A stretch of DNA of 64,000 bases, from contig NZ_JAHWCI010000008.1 in assembly GCF_019550915.1 (NCBI RefSeq), positions 62,001-126,000 on the forward strand. Reading direction: 5' to 3'. This DNA is from Mumia sp. zg.B17. Lineage in GTDB: Bacteria; Actinomycetota; Actinomycetes; Propionibacteriales; Nocardioidaceae. How positions within the stretch are numbered: the first letter of the stretch is position 1; every line of letters starts with the position of its first letter. Positions 45,438 to 54,204 of the stretch are shown here, in pieces. The position numbers and the translations under genes were made by a program. The notes beneath the pieces were generated by a model. The model did not search any database and had not been told where the DNA came from. It saw nothing but the letters and a program-made list of their open reading frames with translations.

Positions 45438-46250
45438 TCAGACCGACTCGACCTCGGACATGTCGTCCGTGAGGGTGTCGTGCACGGTGGGGGCGACCGG
45501 CACGGTCGCCTGCTTCACCCGAGCCGCCGAGTGCGCTCCGCAACCGTGGTCGAACGAGACCACGCCGCCGTCGTCGTTCGCCATCGCGTTGGCGCAGACC
45601 CCGAACATGGTGCCGAGCGGCGGCGAGAGCCACACCATGAAGCCGCAGGTGCGGCATCGCCCCGGCGCCTGACGAGACATCGGCGTGTCGGGTCCGTGGT
45701 CACTGTCATACCAGCGCTGGGCGGCATCGTCGCGGCCCTGGATCGACAGCACTTCCGTACGGCCGAGGCCGACCTCGGCGGCGATCGGCCGGACCGACGT
45801 CGGATCGATCTCGGCATCGACCGCGTCGTCCCCCACGAACCATGCCGGCGCCAGACGGGAGTCGTCCTCCTCCGGAGGCAGGACGTCACCGGGGGTCATG
45901 TCGCCGGACCGCACACGGTCCTTGTAGGGGGTCCAGTCGGGCGCGAGGATCGCGTCGTCGCCCGGCAGCAGCACGATCTCGTCGACCGTGACCTTCTTCT
46001 GGCGCGGTGCCCGGGCGACGGTCACCGACCAGTGCCAGCCGCGGTATCCGGCCTGAGCCGACTCGAACAGGTGGGTCACGACCCGATCACCCTCGGCACG
46101 TACGCCGAGGTGCTCGCCCACCTGTCGCTCCCCCACCTCGTCGACGAGGGCGTCGCGGGCGACGTCGACCGCGGCGGCAGCGACGGCGTCCAGCTTGGGC
46201 GCGCGCCCTGAGGACGCGCGGGAGCCCGCGGCACGACTGATGGGAGGCAT
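45438..46250 (-). CDS. DUF3027 family protein
   Basis: 270 residues from ATG 46250 (AAGAAT six bases upstream). The core HLFESAQAGYRGWHWSVTVARAPRQKKVTVDEIVLLPGDDAILAPDWTPYKDRV is the DUF3027 signature. The C-terminus has CRTCGFMVWL, VCANAMANDDGGVV and HGCGAHS, a probable CxxC...C...HxC zinc site. Conserved in actinobacteria, often beside a cold-shock protein as here; function unknown. Confidence 0.9.
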   Translation of the reverse strand: MPPISRAAGSRASSGRAPKLDAVAAAAVDVARDALVDEVGERQVGEHLGVRAEGDRVVTHLFESAQAGYRGWHWSVTVARAPRQKKVTVDEIVLLPGDDAILAPDWTPYKDRVRSGDMTPGDVLPPEEDDSRLAPAWFVGDDAVDAEIDPTSVRPIAAEVGLGRTEVLSIQGRDDAAQRWYDSDHGPDTPMSRQAPGRCRTCGFMVWLSPPLGTMFGVCANAMANDDGGVVSFDHGCGAHSAARVKQATVPVAPTVHDTLTDDMSEVESV

Positions 46251-46302
46251 AGGCTCATTCTTCCGTACGAGGCAAGTCTTCACCAGGCCGGGGGCAGCCC
46301 TC

Positions 46303-46698
46303 TCAGGAGGACAGCTCGTCGGCCAGCGCCCGCAGGAGCGCGGCCGTCTGCTTGGACGTCCGCCCCTCAGGGAACCGGCCGGCGCGGAAGGTGCCTTCGA
46401 GCTGGTCGAGCAGACGGATGGTGTCCTCGACGATGACGACCATGTCCTCCGGAGGCTTGCGGCGAGCCTTCGCCTGCTGCTTGGCGACCGACGGCGTCGG
46501 GTCCAGCACCCGGACCTGCAACGCCTGGTCCCCTCGGCGCCCGGCAGCGATCCCGAACTCGACCCGGGTGCCCGGCTTCAGGGTGGTCACACCGGCCGGC
46601 AGCGCGTCGGCGCGTAGGAAGACGTCGTCACCGTCCTCGCGGCTCACGAACCCGAACCCCTTGTCGGAGTCGTACCACTTGACCTTGCCAACAGGCAC
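46303..46698 (-). CDS. Cold-shock domain protein with C-terminal extension
   Basis: 131 residues. The cold-shock domain (1-66) has VKWYDSDKGFGFVSREDGDDVFLRADAL with RNP1 (KGFGFV) and RNP2 (VFLRA). The extension (67-131) is a charged, helical tail (AKQQAKARRKPPEDMVVIVEDTIRLLDQLEGTF) absent from 65-70-residue Csp proteins. Probably binds RNA or single-stranded DNA. Start GTG 46698 after AAGGTGAGG. Upstream of DUF3027 on the same strand. Confidence 0.93.
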   Translation of the reverse strand: MPVGKVKWYDSDKGFGFVSREDGDDVFLRADALPAGVTTLKPGTRVEFGIAAGRRGDQALQVRVLDPTPSVAKQQAKARRKPPEDMVVIVEDTIRLLDQLEGTFRAGRFPEGRTSKQTAALLRALADELSS

Positions 46699-46752
46699 GG
46701 CTTGACCTCACCTTCGTCGCGGGCGGCGGCACCACAGGGACAGATTCCCAGC

Positions 46753-47394
46753 CTAGGCCACGGCGCGCGGCGGCCACACGGCGTCCAGGACCGCGGGCAG
46801 CTCCTCGAGCGAGCCGACGACACGAGACGCCCCTGCAGCCGCCAGCTCAGCAGGGGTGCACGGGCCTGTCGACACGGCGAGACCGGGGACGCCGGCGAGC
46901 TGCGCCGCCTCCATGTCGTGCACGTGGTCGCCGACGTAGGCCACGGCCCCCAGCTCGCGCAGCGCGTCGGCCTTCCCCGACCGCCACGCCCTGCCTCGGA
47001 CCTCGTCGGCACGGAGCCCGAGGTGATCGAGGTGTCGGGCTGCGTCGGCGGTGTTCTTCGCCGTGATGACGGCAAGCCGTGCCCCACGAGCACGCACCGC
47101 CTCGAACGCCACGGCTGCACCCGGGAGCGGCCTCACCCGCTCGATCGCCAGGTCCGGGTAGAGCGCGCGATAGAGATCGGCCATCTCGGGAACGTCGGAC
47201 GCCGCGAACCAGTGGCCGAGCTCAACCTCCACGGGCGGACCGAGCCGCGACACGACGAGATCGGAGTCGATCGCCACCCCGGTGCGGGCGGCGAGCTCGT
47301 CATAGACCGCCTTGATCCCCGGACGCGAGTCGATCAGCGTCATGTCGAGGTCGAAGCCGACGAGCGGAGAGGTCCCGAGATCTGTGGTGGGCAC
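46753..47394 (-). CDS. HAD family phosphatase (phosphoglycolate phosphatase-like)
   Basis: 213 residues. Motif I FDLDMTLIDS (D15, D17), motif II VITAKNT, motif III Lys in WRSGKADAL, motif IV VAYVGDHVHDMEAA, with a helical C1 cap between residues 30-95. Substrate unknown. The GTG start at 47394 is leaderless: TAGCCT (rc of 47401-47406) ends six bases upstream, overlapping the last part of the 43-residue gene's 3' region. Confidence 0.9.
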   Translation of the reverse strand: MPTTDLGTSPLVGFDLDMTLIDSRPGIKAVYDELAARTGVAIDSDLVVSRLGPPVEVELGHWFAASDVPEMADLYRALYPDLAIERVRPLPGAAVAFEAVRARGARLAVITAKNTADAARHLDHLGLRADEVRGRAWRSGKADALRELGAVAYVGDHVHDMEAAQLAGVPGLAVSTGPCTPAELAAAGASRVVGSLEELPAVLDAVWPPRAVA

Positions 47395-47411
47395 TCCCGC
47401 AGGCTACGCGG

Positions 47412-47543
47412 TCAGGACGAGGACTTGACCTCCCTGGTGACCCGCTCCGCGCCATCGGCGGCTGCCCGCCGGAGTGCGACCAGCTGCGCGATGCGCAGCC
47501 GTGCGGCCCTTCTCTGTCGTTCTGCAAGATCGATGTGCGACAT
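47412..47543 (-). CDS. Small basic protein, 43 residues
   Basis: ATG 47543 to TGA 47412-47414 encodes a helix-forming, Arg-rich peptide starting MSHIDLAERQRRAARLRIAQ and ending EVKSSS. A GGGGG run lies 5-9 bases before the ATG. It ends 17 bases before the HAD gene on the same strand. The ERQRRAARLR pattern resembles the 39-residue protein at 59097-59216 (REERRRRAETR). No known domain. Confidence 0.55.
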   Translation of the reverse strand: MSHIDLAERQRRAARLRIAQLVALRRAAADGAERVTREVKSSS

Positions 47544-47665
47544 CAGTGCCCCCTACACCTTGTGCCGTACCTTATGAACACTGTAAACGCGGCAGGTACT
47601 CAGATGCTGTCCGTTCCGCGATAACGGTTCTGTAACACCAAGTGACAGCGACGTGAGTGCCGACC

Positions 47666-50287
47666 TCATTGAGCGAGCCTGCGGGTGAGCGGAACCCGGC
47701 CACGGGTGACGATCGCGGACGCCACCGCGGCGATCAGCGGGACCACAAAGACGAGGGTCGCGAGGATCCCCCAAGGAACGTCGATGACCGGCCCGCTGCC
47801 GGTTCCCTCAAGCGCTCCCCACCGCCCGGAGGTCAACGGCCAGGCCGCCGCGAGCCCGGGCGCGAAGCCCACAAGGACGCCGAGCAGTGCCCCGAGAGCG
47901 CCGAGCACCACTGCCTGGGCGGCAGCGACTCCCCGACGAGTCCGAGGCCCGGCACCGACCGCCGCGAGCGTGGCGAAGTCCGGACGGGCATCGGCGAGCG
48001 CCAGGCCGGTCGCGCTGAGCGTGCCGATCAGGACCGCGATCCCACCGGCGCCGACCAGGAGCAGCAGCTGGACGGTGAACGTCCCGTCGAACCCCTGCTC
48101 GGTCCATGTGCTCTGCTCCCCGGGCAGCTCACGCAGGGCCGCGCGGACGTCGCGGAGCTGCTGGGCCGTGAGGGTCGAGTCGGCGAGCGCCCTGCTCCGC
48201 TCGTACGGGATGGCCTGGGCCTGCGCGGTCTGCGGGGCGATCACGGCGAGCGCGACGACGGGTTCGCGCCCTTGCGGTACCGCCCCCATGCCGAGGTCGG
48301 CGGCCGAACCGTCGAGCGCGACCGTGCGCGGGTCCTCCGAGGCCCCGTCGGACGTTTCCTCGTACGTCCCCAGCGTGACCCGCCCGTCACCATCGAGCAG
48401 GGAGGGTCCGGCGACCAGCGCGCCCCCGGTGCGAAGGGTCTCGCCCTGTTCGGGTGTCAGCTCGATCCCCCACCCGGCAAGCTCCTCGGGTGTCGCGACG
48501 GCGACCTCACGGGTGTCCCACCGACCCCAGTCCTCGGTCTCCACCGCGACGTCGATCCATCCCTCGCCGGCCGCGTCGCTCCCTCGTTGCCCGGCCGTCC
48601 CGATCGGGGTGAAGGTGACGCGGGCAGCCTCGCCGGCCGCCTGCGCCGCCGTATCGACCGGCCCGCTTTCTTCGCTGAGCATGGTCGTCCCGAGCGGATA
48701 GGTGAACTCGTAAGACCGGCGGTCGTGCTCGAAGTCGCTCGCGTTCGCGATCGCGAGCGCGGTGAGACCGGCGACGGTCGCCATCACGGCCGCGATGGCA
48801 GGCGTGCTGCGGGAGCGCTGCCGGGCAGTGTCGCGCACCGCCAGGCGAAGCGTCAGCGGCATGCGTCCACCGACCCTGCCCACCAGCCCAATGACCAACG
48901 GCGTGAGGAACACTGTGCCGAGGACGATCGCGACCGTGCTGGCGGCGACCGCCGTCTCGCCACCAGGCTGGATCCCTGCGGTGAAGCAGACACCCAGCCC
49001 GACGGCCACCAGCACGAGACCGACGAGCGGCCACCCGTTGCGCCGGCTCGGCGCGGCGCGGCGCCCGACAAGGGCGGCGGTGACGTCCTGGTTCGCGACC
49101 TGCCGCGCCGGGACCAGCGCCGCGAGCAGCGAAGCCGCCACCCCGAGGACGACCGCCGCGGTGACCGCCGGCCACATCACGTCGTACGGCCCGAACCCCT
49201 CGTCGAACCATCGCGGCAGGACCGCGATCACGAGCGGAGACAACGCGAGCCCGAGCGCGGCACCGACGACGGACGAGCCCGCGCCCAGGACCGCCGCCTG
49301 AGCGAGCACCGTACGGCGGACGTCGGCCGGCGTCCCGCCCGCAGCGGCCAGGAGTGCGAGGTCGCGGCGCTGGCGTCGCGCTCCGACAGCGAACGCCGGA
49401 CCCGCGAGCAGCACGACCTGGAGGAGCACCGCGGTCACGATGATCACGAGGACGGCTTCCGCGGATGTGTCCCGCCCCCCGTCCCACGCGTCGAGGTCGT
49501 ACCGGGCCGACGCGGGCGGCGGGTTCTCGAGAACGTGCCGCGAGATGACCCAGAAGCCCTCGCTGTTGAGGCGCTTCACGTCCTCCCAGGTGACGGGCGC
49601 GTCACGGTCGACGAGGTACTCGCGCTCCGCGCCGTCGCTCTCGCCGAGGTCAAACGTGCCCGGGAACCCGACAGCGCCGGACGCAAAGGGATTCGGGTCG
49701 ACCGACCCGAACGTCCCCACGCCGACCACGGTCACGTCCCGACCGGCGACGTCGACCGTCTCGCCGAGGGCGGCGTCCAGGCGGTCGCGCACGTGCGGCG
49801 TGAGCACGATCTCGCCGACGCGCTCCGGCGTACGCCCCTCGGTGAGGTCGACGAGGCCGTCGGCCATCGGAGGCGTGGTGTCGACCTCGCGGAGCCGGCC
49901 GGTGCCGGCTCGCCCGACGAAGGTGACGTACGTCGACCGCACCTCGAGGATCTCGGCTCCCGGCAGGAGCGCGCGGACGCCGCCCGGGCCCGGGTCGGGC
50001 TCAGGGGCGCGGTCCTCAGCGCTCGAGCCGCCACCTTCCTGGCCGTCCGGCGACTGCTCGATCGGGTAGCCGTGCCACGACAACCGCGCATCGGACGAGC
50101 CGAGCTGAGCGGTCATGTCCTCAAGCGGTGTGACGTCGTCGGTGGCGTAGAGCGTCGAGAGCATCACCGCGAGCATGACCGGCGTCCCCACCATCACGGC
50201 GACGAGAGCGCTGCGACCCTTGGAGCGCCGGACGTCGCGTCGGGCCATGCGCAGCGCGAGCCGCCAACGGGCGAGTGCGGCGCTCAT
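47666..50287 (-). CDS. FtsX-like ABC transporter permease (MacB/SalY type)
   Basis: 873 residues from ATG 50287. One N-terminal helix (about 27-45), a large extracytoplasmic domain (about 50-255), then two FtsX domains: helices around 270-400 (LLAAAGGTPADVRRTVLAQAAVLGAGSS) and 755-870 (TLAAVGAGPRTRRGVAAAQAVVLGALGALLG), with four further helices and a second outer domain between. This layout belongs to lipoprotein or peptide exporters with two FtsX halves. It overlaps the ATPase stop by 4 bases. Confidence 0.92.
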   Translation of the reverse strand: MSAALARWRLALRMARRDVRRSKGRSALVAVMVGTPVMLAVMLSTLYATDDVTPLEDMTAQLGSSDARLSWHGYPIEQSPDGQEGGGSSAEDRAPEPDPGPGGVRALLPGAEILEVRSTYVTFVGRAGTGRLREVDTTPPMADGLVDLTEGRTPERVGEIVLTPHVRDRLDAALGETVDVAGRDVTVVGVGTFGSVDPNPFASGAVGFPGTFDLGESDGAEREYLVDRDAPVTWEDVKRLNSEGFWVISRHVLENPPPASARYDLDAWDGGRDTSAEAVLVIIVTAVLLQVVLLAGPAFAVGARRQRRDLALLAAAGGTPADVRRTVLAQAAVLGAGSSVVGAALGLALSPLVIAVLPRWFDEGFGPYDVMWPAVTAAVVLGVAASLLAALVPARQVANQDVTAALVGRRAAPSRRNGWPLVGLVLVAVGLGVCFTAGIQPGGETAVAASTVAIVLGTVFLTPLVIGLVGRVGGRMPLTLRLAVRDTARQRSRSTPAIAAVMATVAGLTALAIANASDFEHDRRSYEFTYPLGTTMLSEESGPVDTAAQAAGEAARVTFTPIGTAGQRGSDAAGEGWIDVAVETEDWGRWDTREVAVATPEELAGWGIELTPEQGETLRTGGALVAGPSLLDGDGRVTLGTYEETSDGASEDPRTVALDGSAADLGMGAVPQGREPVVALAVIAPQTAQAQAIPYERSRALADSTLTAQQLRDVRAALRELPGEQSTWTEQGFDGTFTVQLLLLVGAGGIAVLIGTLSATGLALADARPDFATLAAVGAGPRTRRGVAAAQAVVLGALGALLGVLVGFAPGLAAAWPLTSGRWGALEGTGSGPVIDVPWGILATLVFVVPLIAAVASAIVTRGRVPLTRRLAQ

Positions 50288-51024
50288 GCGGGTGCCACCT
50301 CGCCAAGACCGGACAGGCTGCCGCGCACGGAGCTGTCGTCGACGACCAGCCCGTCGCGGAGGAACACGACGCGGTCGGCCCATGCGGCATGGCGTGGTTC
50401 GTGAGTGACCAGGAGCCCGCCTGCACCGGCGTCGACGCGGGCACGCAGCACCGCGAGCACCTCCTCGCCCGTCTCCGAGTCGAGGGCGCCGGTCGGCTCG
50501 TCCGCGAGCAGCACGCGACGCGGTCCGACGAGGGCGCGCGCGATCGCGACTCGCTGCTGCTGACCTCCGGACATCTCGTCGGGAAACCGCTCGGCGCTCG
50601 ATGCCAGGCCGACCTCGTCCAGCGACCGCAGCGCCTCGGTACGGGCGTCCTTCGCCCGGACGCCGTCGAGCTCGAGCGGCAGCGCGACGTTCTCCGCAGC
50701 CGACAGGGTCGGGATGAGGTTGAGATCCTGGAAGACGAAACCGAGGCGCCGGCGCCGTACGCGGGCCAGCTCGCTGCGTCCGTACGAGCGCAGCGGCGTC
50801 CCCTCGACGACGACCTCCCCCGAGGTCGGCGAGTCCAGGCCGCCCGCGATGTTGAGAAGCGTCGACTTGCCGGAGCCGGAGGGGCCCATCACGGCGACGA
50901 GCTCCCCGGCACGCAGCGTCAGGTCGACGCCGCGTAGCGCGTGGACCGTGGCAGCCCCGTCACCGTGGGTGCGGTGCACACCGCGCAGCTCGAGCAGGGT
51001 CTCCGGGTGGTGCGCAGCGGTCAT
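50284..51024 (-). CDS. ABC transporter ATPase (MacB/LolD type)
   Basis: 246 residues. Walker A GPSGSGKST (47-55), Q-loop FVFQDLNLIPTLSAAENVALPL, signature MSGGQQQRVAIARAL, Walker B VLLADEPTGALD and H-loop VTHEPRHAAWADR are intact; the sequence is of the LolD/MacB/SalX group that partners with FtsX-like permeases. ATG 51024 overlaps the PadR stop by 4 bases. Confidence 0.95.
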   Translation of the reverse strand: MTAAHHPETLLELRGVHRTHGDGAATVHALRGVDLTLRAGELVAVMGPSGSGKSTLLNIAGGLDSPTSGEVVVEGTPLRSYGRSELARVRRRRLGFVFQDLNLIPTLSAAENVALPLELDGVRAKDARTEALRSLDEVGLASSAERFPDEMSGGQQQRVAIARALVGPRRVLLADEPTGALDSETGEEVLAVLRARVDAGAGGLLVTHEPRHAAWADRVVFLRDGLVVDDSSVRGSLSGLGEVAPA

Positions 51025-51581
51025 CGGTCTGTCTCCTCTTCGGCAGGCGGGGTGGTCGTGCGGCGGCGGGCGCGGCGGATCCGGGACTCCATGTGGTCGA
51101 GCCAGCGGACCTGCGCCTCGATCGCGAAGATGGAGCGCTCGACGACGAGCTCCCGGGCGAGGTCGTCCGTGGCGACCGCGTCGCGCTTGTCGCGCGTCAG
51201 GGCCTGAAGGTGGCGCAGAGAGTCGGCACGTTGGGTCTGGACGACCTCTCCGACGTCGACGTCGGAGAGGGTCACGCCGAGCGCGACCTTGATCGTGAGC
51301 TCGTCGCGCGGCGCGGAGTCCGGCGACACCGACGAGGCGAACCACTCCCCCACGGAGGTCCGCCCGGCATCGGTGAGCCCGTACGTGATCCGACCTTCGT
51401 CGTCCCCCTCGCCGTCAGCCTCGACGAGGCCGTCGCGCTGGAGCCGGCCCAACGTCGTGTAGACCTGCCCGACGTTGAGCGGCCACGTGCCCGCGGTGCG
51501 GCGCTCGAACTCCGACCGCAGCTGCGCGCCGTACATCGGCTGCTCCGAGAGCAGCGCGAGCATGGCTTGGCGGATCGACAT
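51021..51581 (-). CDS. PadR family regulator of the FtsX-type ABC operon
   Basis: 186 residues. The winged helix MSIRQAMLALLSEQPMYGAQLRSEFE..., with GQVYTTLGRLQRDGLVE, is PadR; a C-terminal coiled-coil-like helical region (about 105-175, VVQTQRADSLRHLQALTRDKRD) dimerises it. First gene of the PadR-ATPase-permease operon; a pair of GTATACC-type palindromes lies in its promoter, so it probably represses the whole operon until a peptide or drug binds. Confidence 0.94.
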   Translation of the reverse strand: MSIRQAMLALLSEQPMYGAQLRSEFERRTAGTWPLNVGQVYTTLGRLQRDGLVEADGEGDDEGRITYGLTDAGRTSVGEWFASSVSPDSAPRDELTIKVALGVTLSDVDVGEVVQTQRADSLRHLQALTRDKRDAVATDDLARELVVERSIFAIEAQVRWLDHMESRIRRARRRTTTPPAEEETDR

Positions 51582-51590
51582 CCTGGCCCC

Positions 51591-51636
51591 CTATACCGAG
51601 TATTCATCCAGGTAGAGAGATGTATACCGGGTATAC
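51591..51636. promoter_or_regulatory. Two PadR operators (GTATACC-N-GGTATAC)
   Basis: 51622-51636 is a perfect palindrome, GTATACC G GGTATAC. 51591-51605 is a weaker copy (CTATACC G AGTATTC). Starts are 31 bases apart, about three helical turns. Both lie upstream of the PadR-ABC operon. Confidence 0.7.
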
Positions 51637-51665
51637 CCCGCAGCCCGCAAGCGGCGAGACAGAAC

Positions 51666-51706
51666 GATGAGACGTTCCGACCACCGGGTGGTCGGAACGT
51701 CTCATC
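51666..51706. terminator. Terminator downstream of lon
   Basis: 51666-51685 is perfectly complementary to 51687-51706. About 18 bp can pair round a short loop, starting 18 bases after the lon stop codon. It also shields lon from the divergent PadR promoter region. Confidence 0.85.
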
Positions 51707-51724
51707 TCGTGGAGGGGTCAGGCG

Positions 51725-54064
51725 TCAGGCCGCGACCTGGGACGCCCCCTCGGCCGCCGGCTCGAGCGCCTGCGCGACGATCTCGGCCACGTCCGTCATC
51801 GGACGGACGTCGATCGCCTCGCGGACCTCGGCCGGGACCTCGTCGAGGTCGGGCTCGTTGCGGTGCGGGACGAACACCGTCGTGAGCCCAGCCCGCTGGG
51901 CGGCGAGCAGCTTCTGCTTCACGCCGCCGATCGGCAGCACCCGCCCGTTGAGCGTCACCTCGCCGGTCATGCCGACCTCGGAGCGGACCTTGCGGCCCGT
52001 CGCGGCCGACACGAGCGCCGTCACCATCGTCACGCCCGCCGACGGCCCGTCCTTGGGGATGGCCCCCGCCGGGACGTGGATGTGGACGTGGTGGTCGAAG
52101 AACGCCGGGTCGACCCCGAGCGCCTCGGCGTGCGAGCGGACGTAGGAGTGGGCGATCTGCGCCGACTCCTTCATCACGTCACCGAGCTGACCTGTGAGCG
52201 TGATGCCGGGCTTGCCGTCGGTCGGTGTCGCCTCGATGTAGAGGACGTCACCCCCGAAGCCGGTGACCGCGAGACCGGTCGCCACGCCGGGGACCGCCGT
52301 ACGTTCGTCGGACTCCGGAGTGAACCGTGGACGACCGAGGTACTCCTTCAGATCCGCCTCGTCGACGACGACGGTCTCTTGCCCCGTCGCCCCGGCCAGC
52401 TTCGTGGCCACCTTGCGGAGGATCTTGGCCAGCAGCCGCTCGAGCTGGCGTACGCCCGGCTCGCGGGTGTAGTCGGCCACGATCTTCGCGAGCGCGGCGT
52501 CGGTCAGCGTGACCTCGTCGGCGTCGAGCGCCGCGCGCTCCAGCTGGCGGGGCCAGAGGAAGTCACGGGCGATCGCGGCCTTGTCGTCGGCGGTGTAGCC
52601 GTCGAGGGTCACGAGCTCCATCCGGTCGAGCAGCGCCTGCGGGATCTGCTCGACGACGTTGGCCGTCGCGAGGAACAGCACGTCCGAGAGGTCCAGGTCG
52701 AGGTCCAGGTAGTGATCGCGGAACGTGTGGTTCTGCGCCGGGTCCAGGACCTCCAGCAGCGCCGCTGCCGGGTCTCCACGGAAGTCCGCGCCGAGCTTGT
52801 CGACCTCGTCGAGCAGCACGACCGGGTTCATCGAGCCGGCCTCGTTGATCGCGCGGACGATGCGGCCCGGAAGGGCACCGACGTACGTACGACGGTGGCC
52901 GCGGATCTCCGCCTCGTCACGGACGCCGCCGAGGGCGACGCGGACGAACGTCCGGCCGAGGGCGCGGGCGACCGACTCGCCGAGCGAGGTCTTGCCGACT
53001 CCCGGCGGTCCGGCGAGCACCATCACGGCACCGGACCCTCGTCCACCGACGACCTGCAGACCGCGCTGCGCACGACGCGACCGCACGGCGAGGTACTCGA
53101 CGATCCGGTCCTTGACGTCGTCCAGGCCGTGGTGGTCGGCGTCGAGCACCGCACGAGCCGCCTCGACGTCGTCGTTGTCGTCGGTCTTCACGCTCCACGG
53201 GATCTCGAGGACCGTGTCGAGCCAGGTACGGATGTAGCCGGTCTCCGGGTTCTGCTCCGAGGACCGCTCCAGCTTGTCGACCTCGCGCAGCGCGGCCGTC
53301 CGGACGCCGTCGGGCAGGTCGGCCGCCTCGACACGCTCGCGGTACGAGTCGGCGCCGTCCGGCTCGTCCTCGCCGAGCTCCTTGCGGATCGCGGCGAGCT
53401 GCTGGCGCAGCAGGAACTCGCGCTGCGTCTTGTCCATGCCCTCGCGGACGTCCTCGGCGATCTTCTCGGCCACGTCGGCCTCGGCGATGGTGGCCTTGGT
53501 CCACCCGAGCAGCACCTCGAGGCGCTCGGCCGTGTCCGGCGTCTCGAGCAGCTGGCGCTTCTGGACGTCGGTGAAGTAGGGGGCGTAGCCGGCCATGTCG
53601 GCCAGCGCCGACGGGTCGGTGACCTTGTTGACCATGTCGACGACCTGCCAGGCGTCACGGCGCTGCAGGTTGGCGATCACGAGCGACTTGTATTCCTTGG
53701 CGAGCTCGGGGATGCGCTCGTCGTCGAGATTCTCGTCGACCTCCTCGGCCTCCACCCAGAGGGCGGCACCGGGGCCGGTCACGCCGGTGCCGATCCGGGC
53801 ACGGCGCTCCGCCTTGAGGACGGCGGCGGACTCGCCGGACTGCGTACGGCCGGTCTGCAGGATCTCGGCCACGACACCGAACGAGGCGTAGCGGTCCTCG
53901 AGCCGGGGAGCGACCAGGAGTCGGTCGCCGGAGCTGGCGCGCGCGGCGTCGACCGCGGCGCGGGCAGCCTCGTCGAGCTCGATCGGCACCACCATCCCAG
54001 GGAGGAGGACGGGCTCGGTCAGGAACAGGACGGGCAGCTGCTGGGGGGTGCGTGGCTCAGTCAT
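51725..54064 (-). CDS. lon: ATP-dependent protease Lon
   Basis: 779 residues. Lon substrate domain (10-200), coiled region (200-290), AAA+ module with Walker A GPPGVGKTS (352-360) and Walker B LLDEVDK (417-423), and protease domain with the KDGPSAG nucleophile Ser675 and Lys718 (PIGGVKQKLL). It degrades misfolded and regulatory proteins. ATG 54064 follows AAAGG; an in-frame TTG just upstream is rejected. A HAIR-like site upstream suggests HspR control with heat shock. Confidence 0.97.
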   Translation of the reverse strand: MTEPRTPQQLPVLFLTEPVLLPGMVVPIELDEAARAAVDAARASSGDRLLVAPRLEDRYASFGVVAEILQTGRTQSGESAAVLKAERRARIGTGVTGPGAALWVEAEEVDENLDDERIPELAKEYKSLVIANLQRRDAWQVVDMVNKVTDPSALADMAGYAPYFTDVQKRQLLETPDTAERLEVLLGWTKATIAEADVAEKIAEDVREGMDKTQREFLLRQQLAAIRKELGEDEPDGADSYRERVEAADLPDGVRTAALREVDKLERSSEQNPETGYIRTWLDTVLEIPWSVKTDDNDDVEAARAVLDADHHGLDDVKDRIVEYLAVRSRRAQRGLQVVGGRGSGAVMVLAGPPGVGKTSLGESVARALGRTFVRVALGGVRDEAEIRGHRRTYVGALPGRIVRAINEAGSMNPVVLLDEVDKLGADFRGDPAAALLEVLDPAQNHTFRDHYLDLDLDLSDVLFLATANVVEQIPQALLDRMELVTLDGYTADDKAAIARDFLWPRQLERAALDADEVTLTDAALAKIVADYTREPGVRQLERLLAKILRKVATKLAGATGQETVVVDEADLKEYLGRPRFTPESDERTAVPGVATGLAVTGFGGDVLYIEATPTDGKPGITLTGQLGDVMKESAQIAHSYVRSHAEALGVDPAFFDHHVHIHVPAGAIPKDGPSAGVTMVTALVSAATGRKVRSEVGMTGEVTLNGRVLPIGGVKQKLLAAQRAGLTTVFVPHRNEPDLDEVPAEVREAIDVRPMTDVAEIVAQALEPAAEGASQVAA

Positions 54065-54079
54065 GAGCAACCTTTCAAA

Positions 54080-54100
54080 GTTGAGCGTGCCCTACTCAAC
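54080..54100. promoter_or_regulatory. HspR (HAIR-like) operator upstream of lon
   Basis: GTTGAGC (54080-54086), a 7-base spacer, then ACTCAAC (54094-54100). The HAIR consensus bound by the HspR heat-shock repressor is CTTGAGT-N7-ACTCAAG. The TTGAG and ACTCAA cores and the 7-base spacer are exact. Placed 16-36 bases before the lon start, over its promoter. Confidence 0.75.
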
Positions 54101-54204
54101 CTCGCGTCGGCCCGGGGTGTTCCCGTCCCGCGCGCCACGACGTTCGCCCCGCGCGAACAAGCGCGCGAACGCGGCAGAAGGCGACTGCGCCCTAGGCTCG
54201 GCGC

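Noticed and set aside
47657-50404. A 915-codon open frame on the plus strand
   Set aside because: Antisense to the FtsX-like permease; composition is Arg/Gly/Pro/Asp-rich with no domain.
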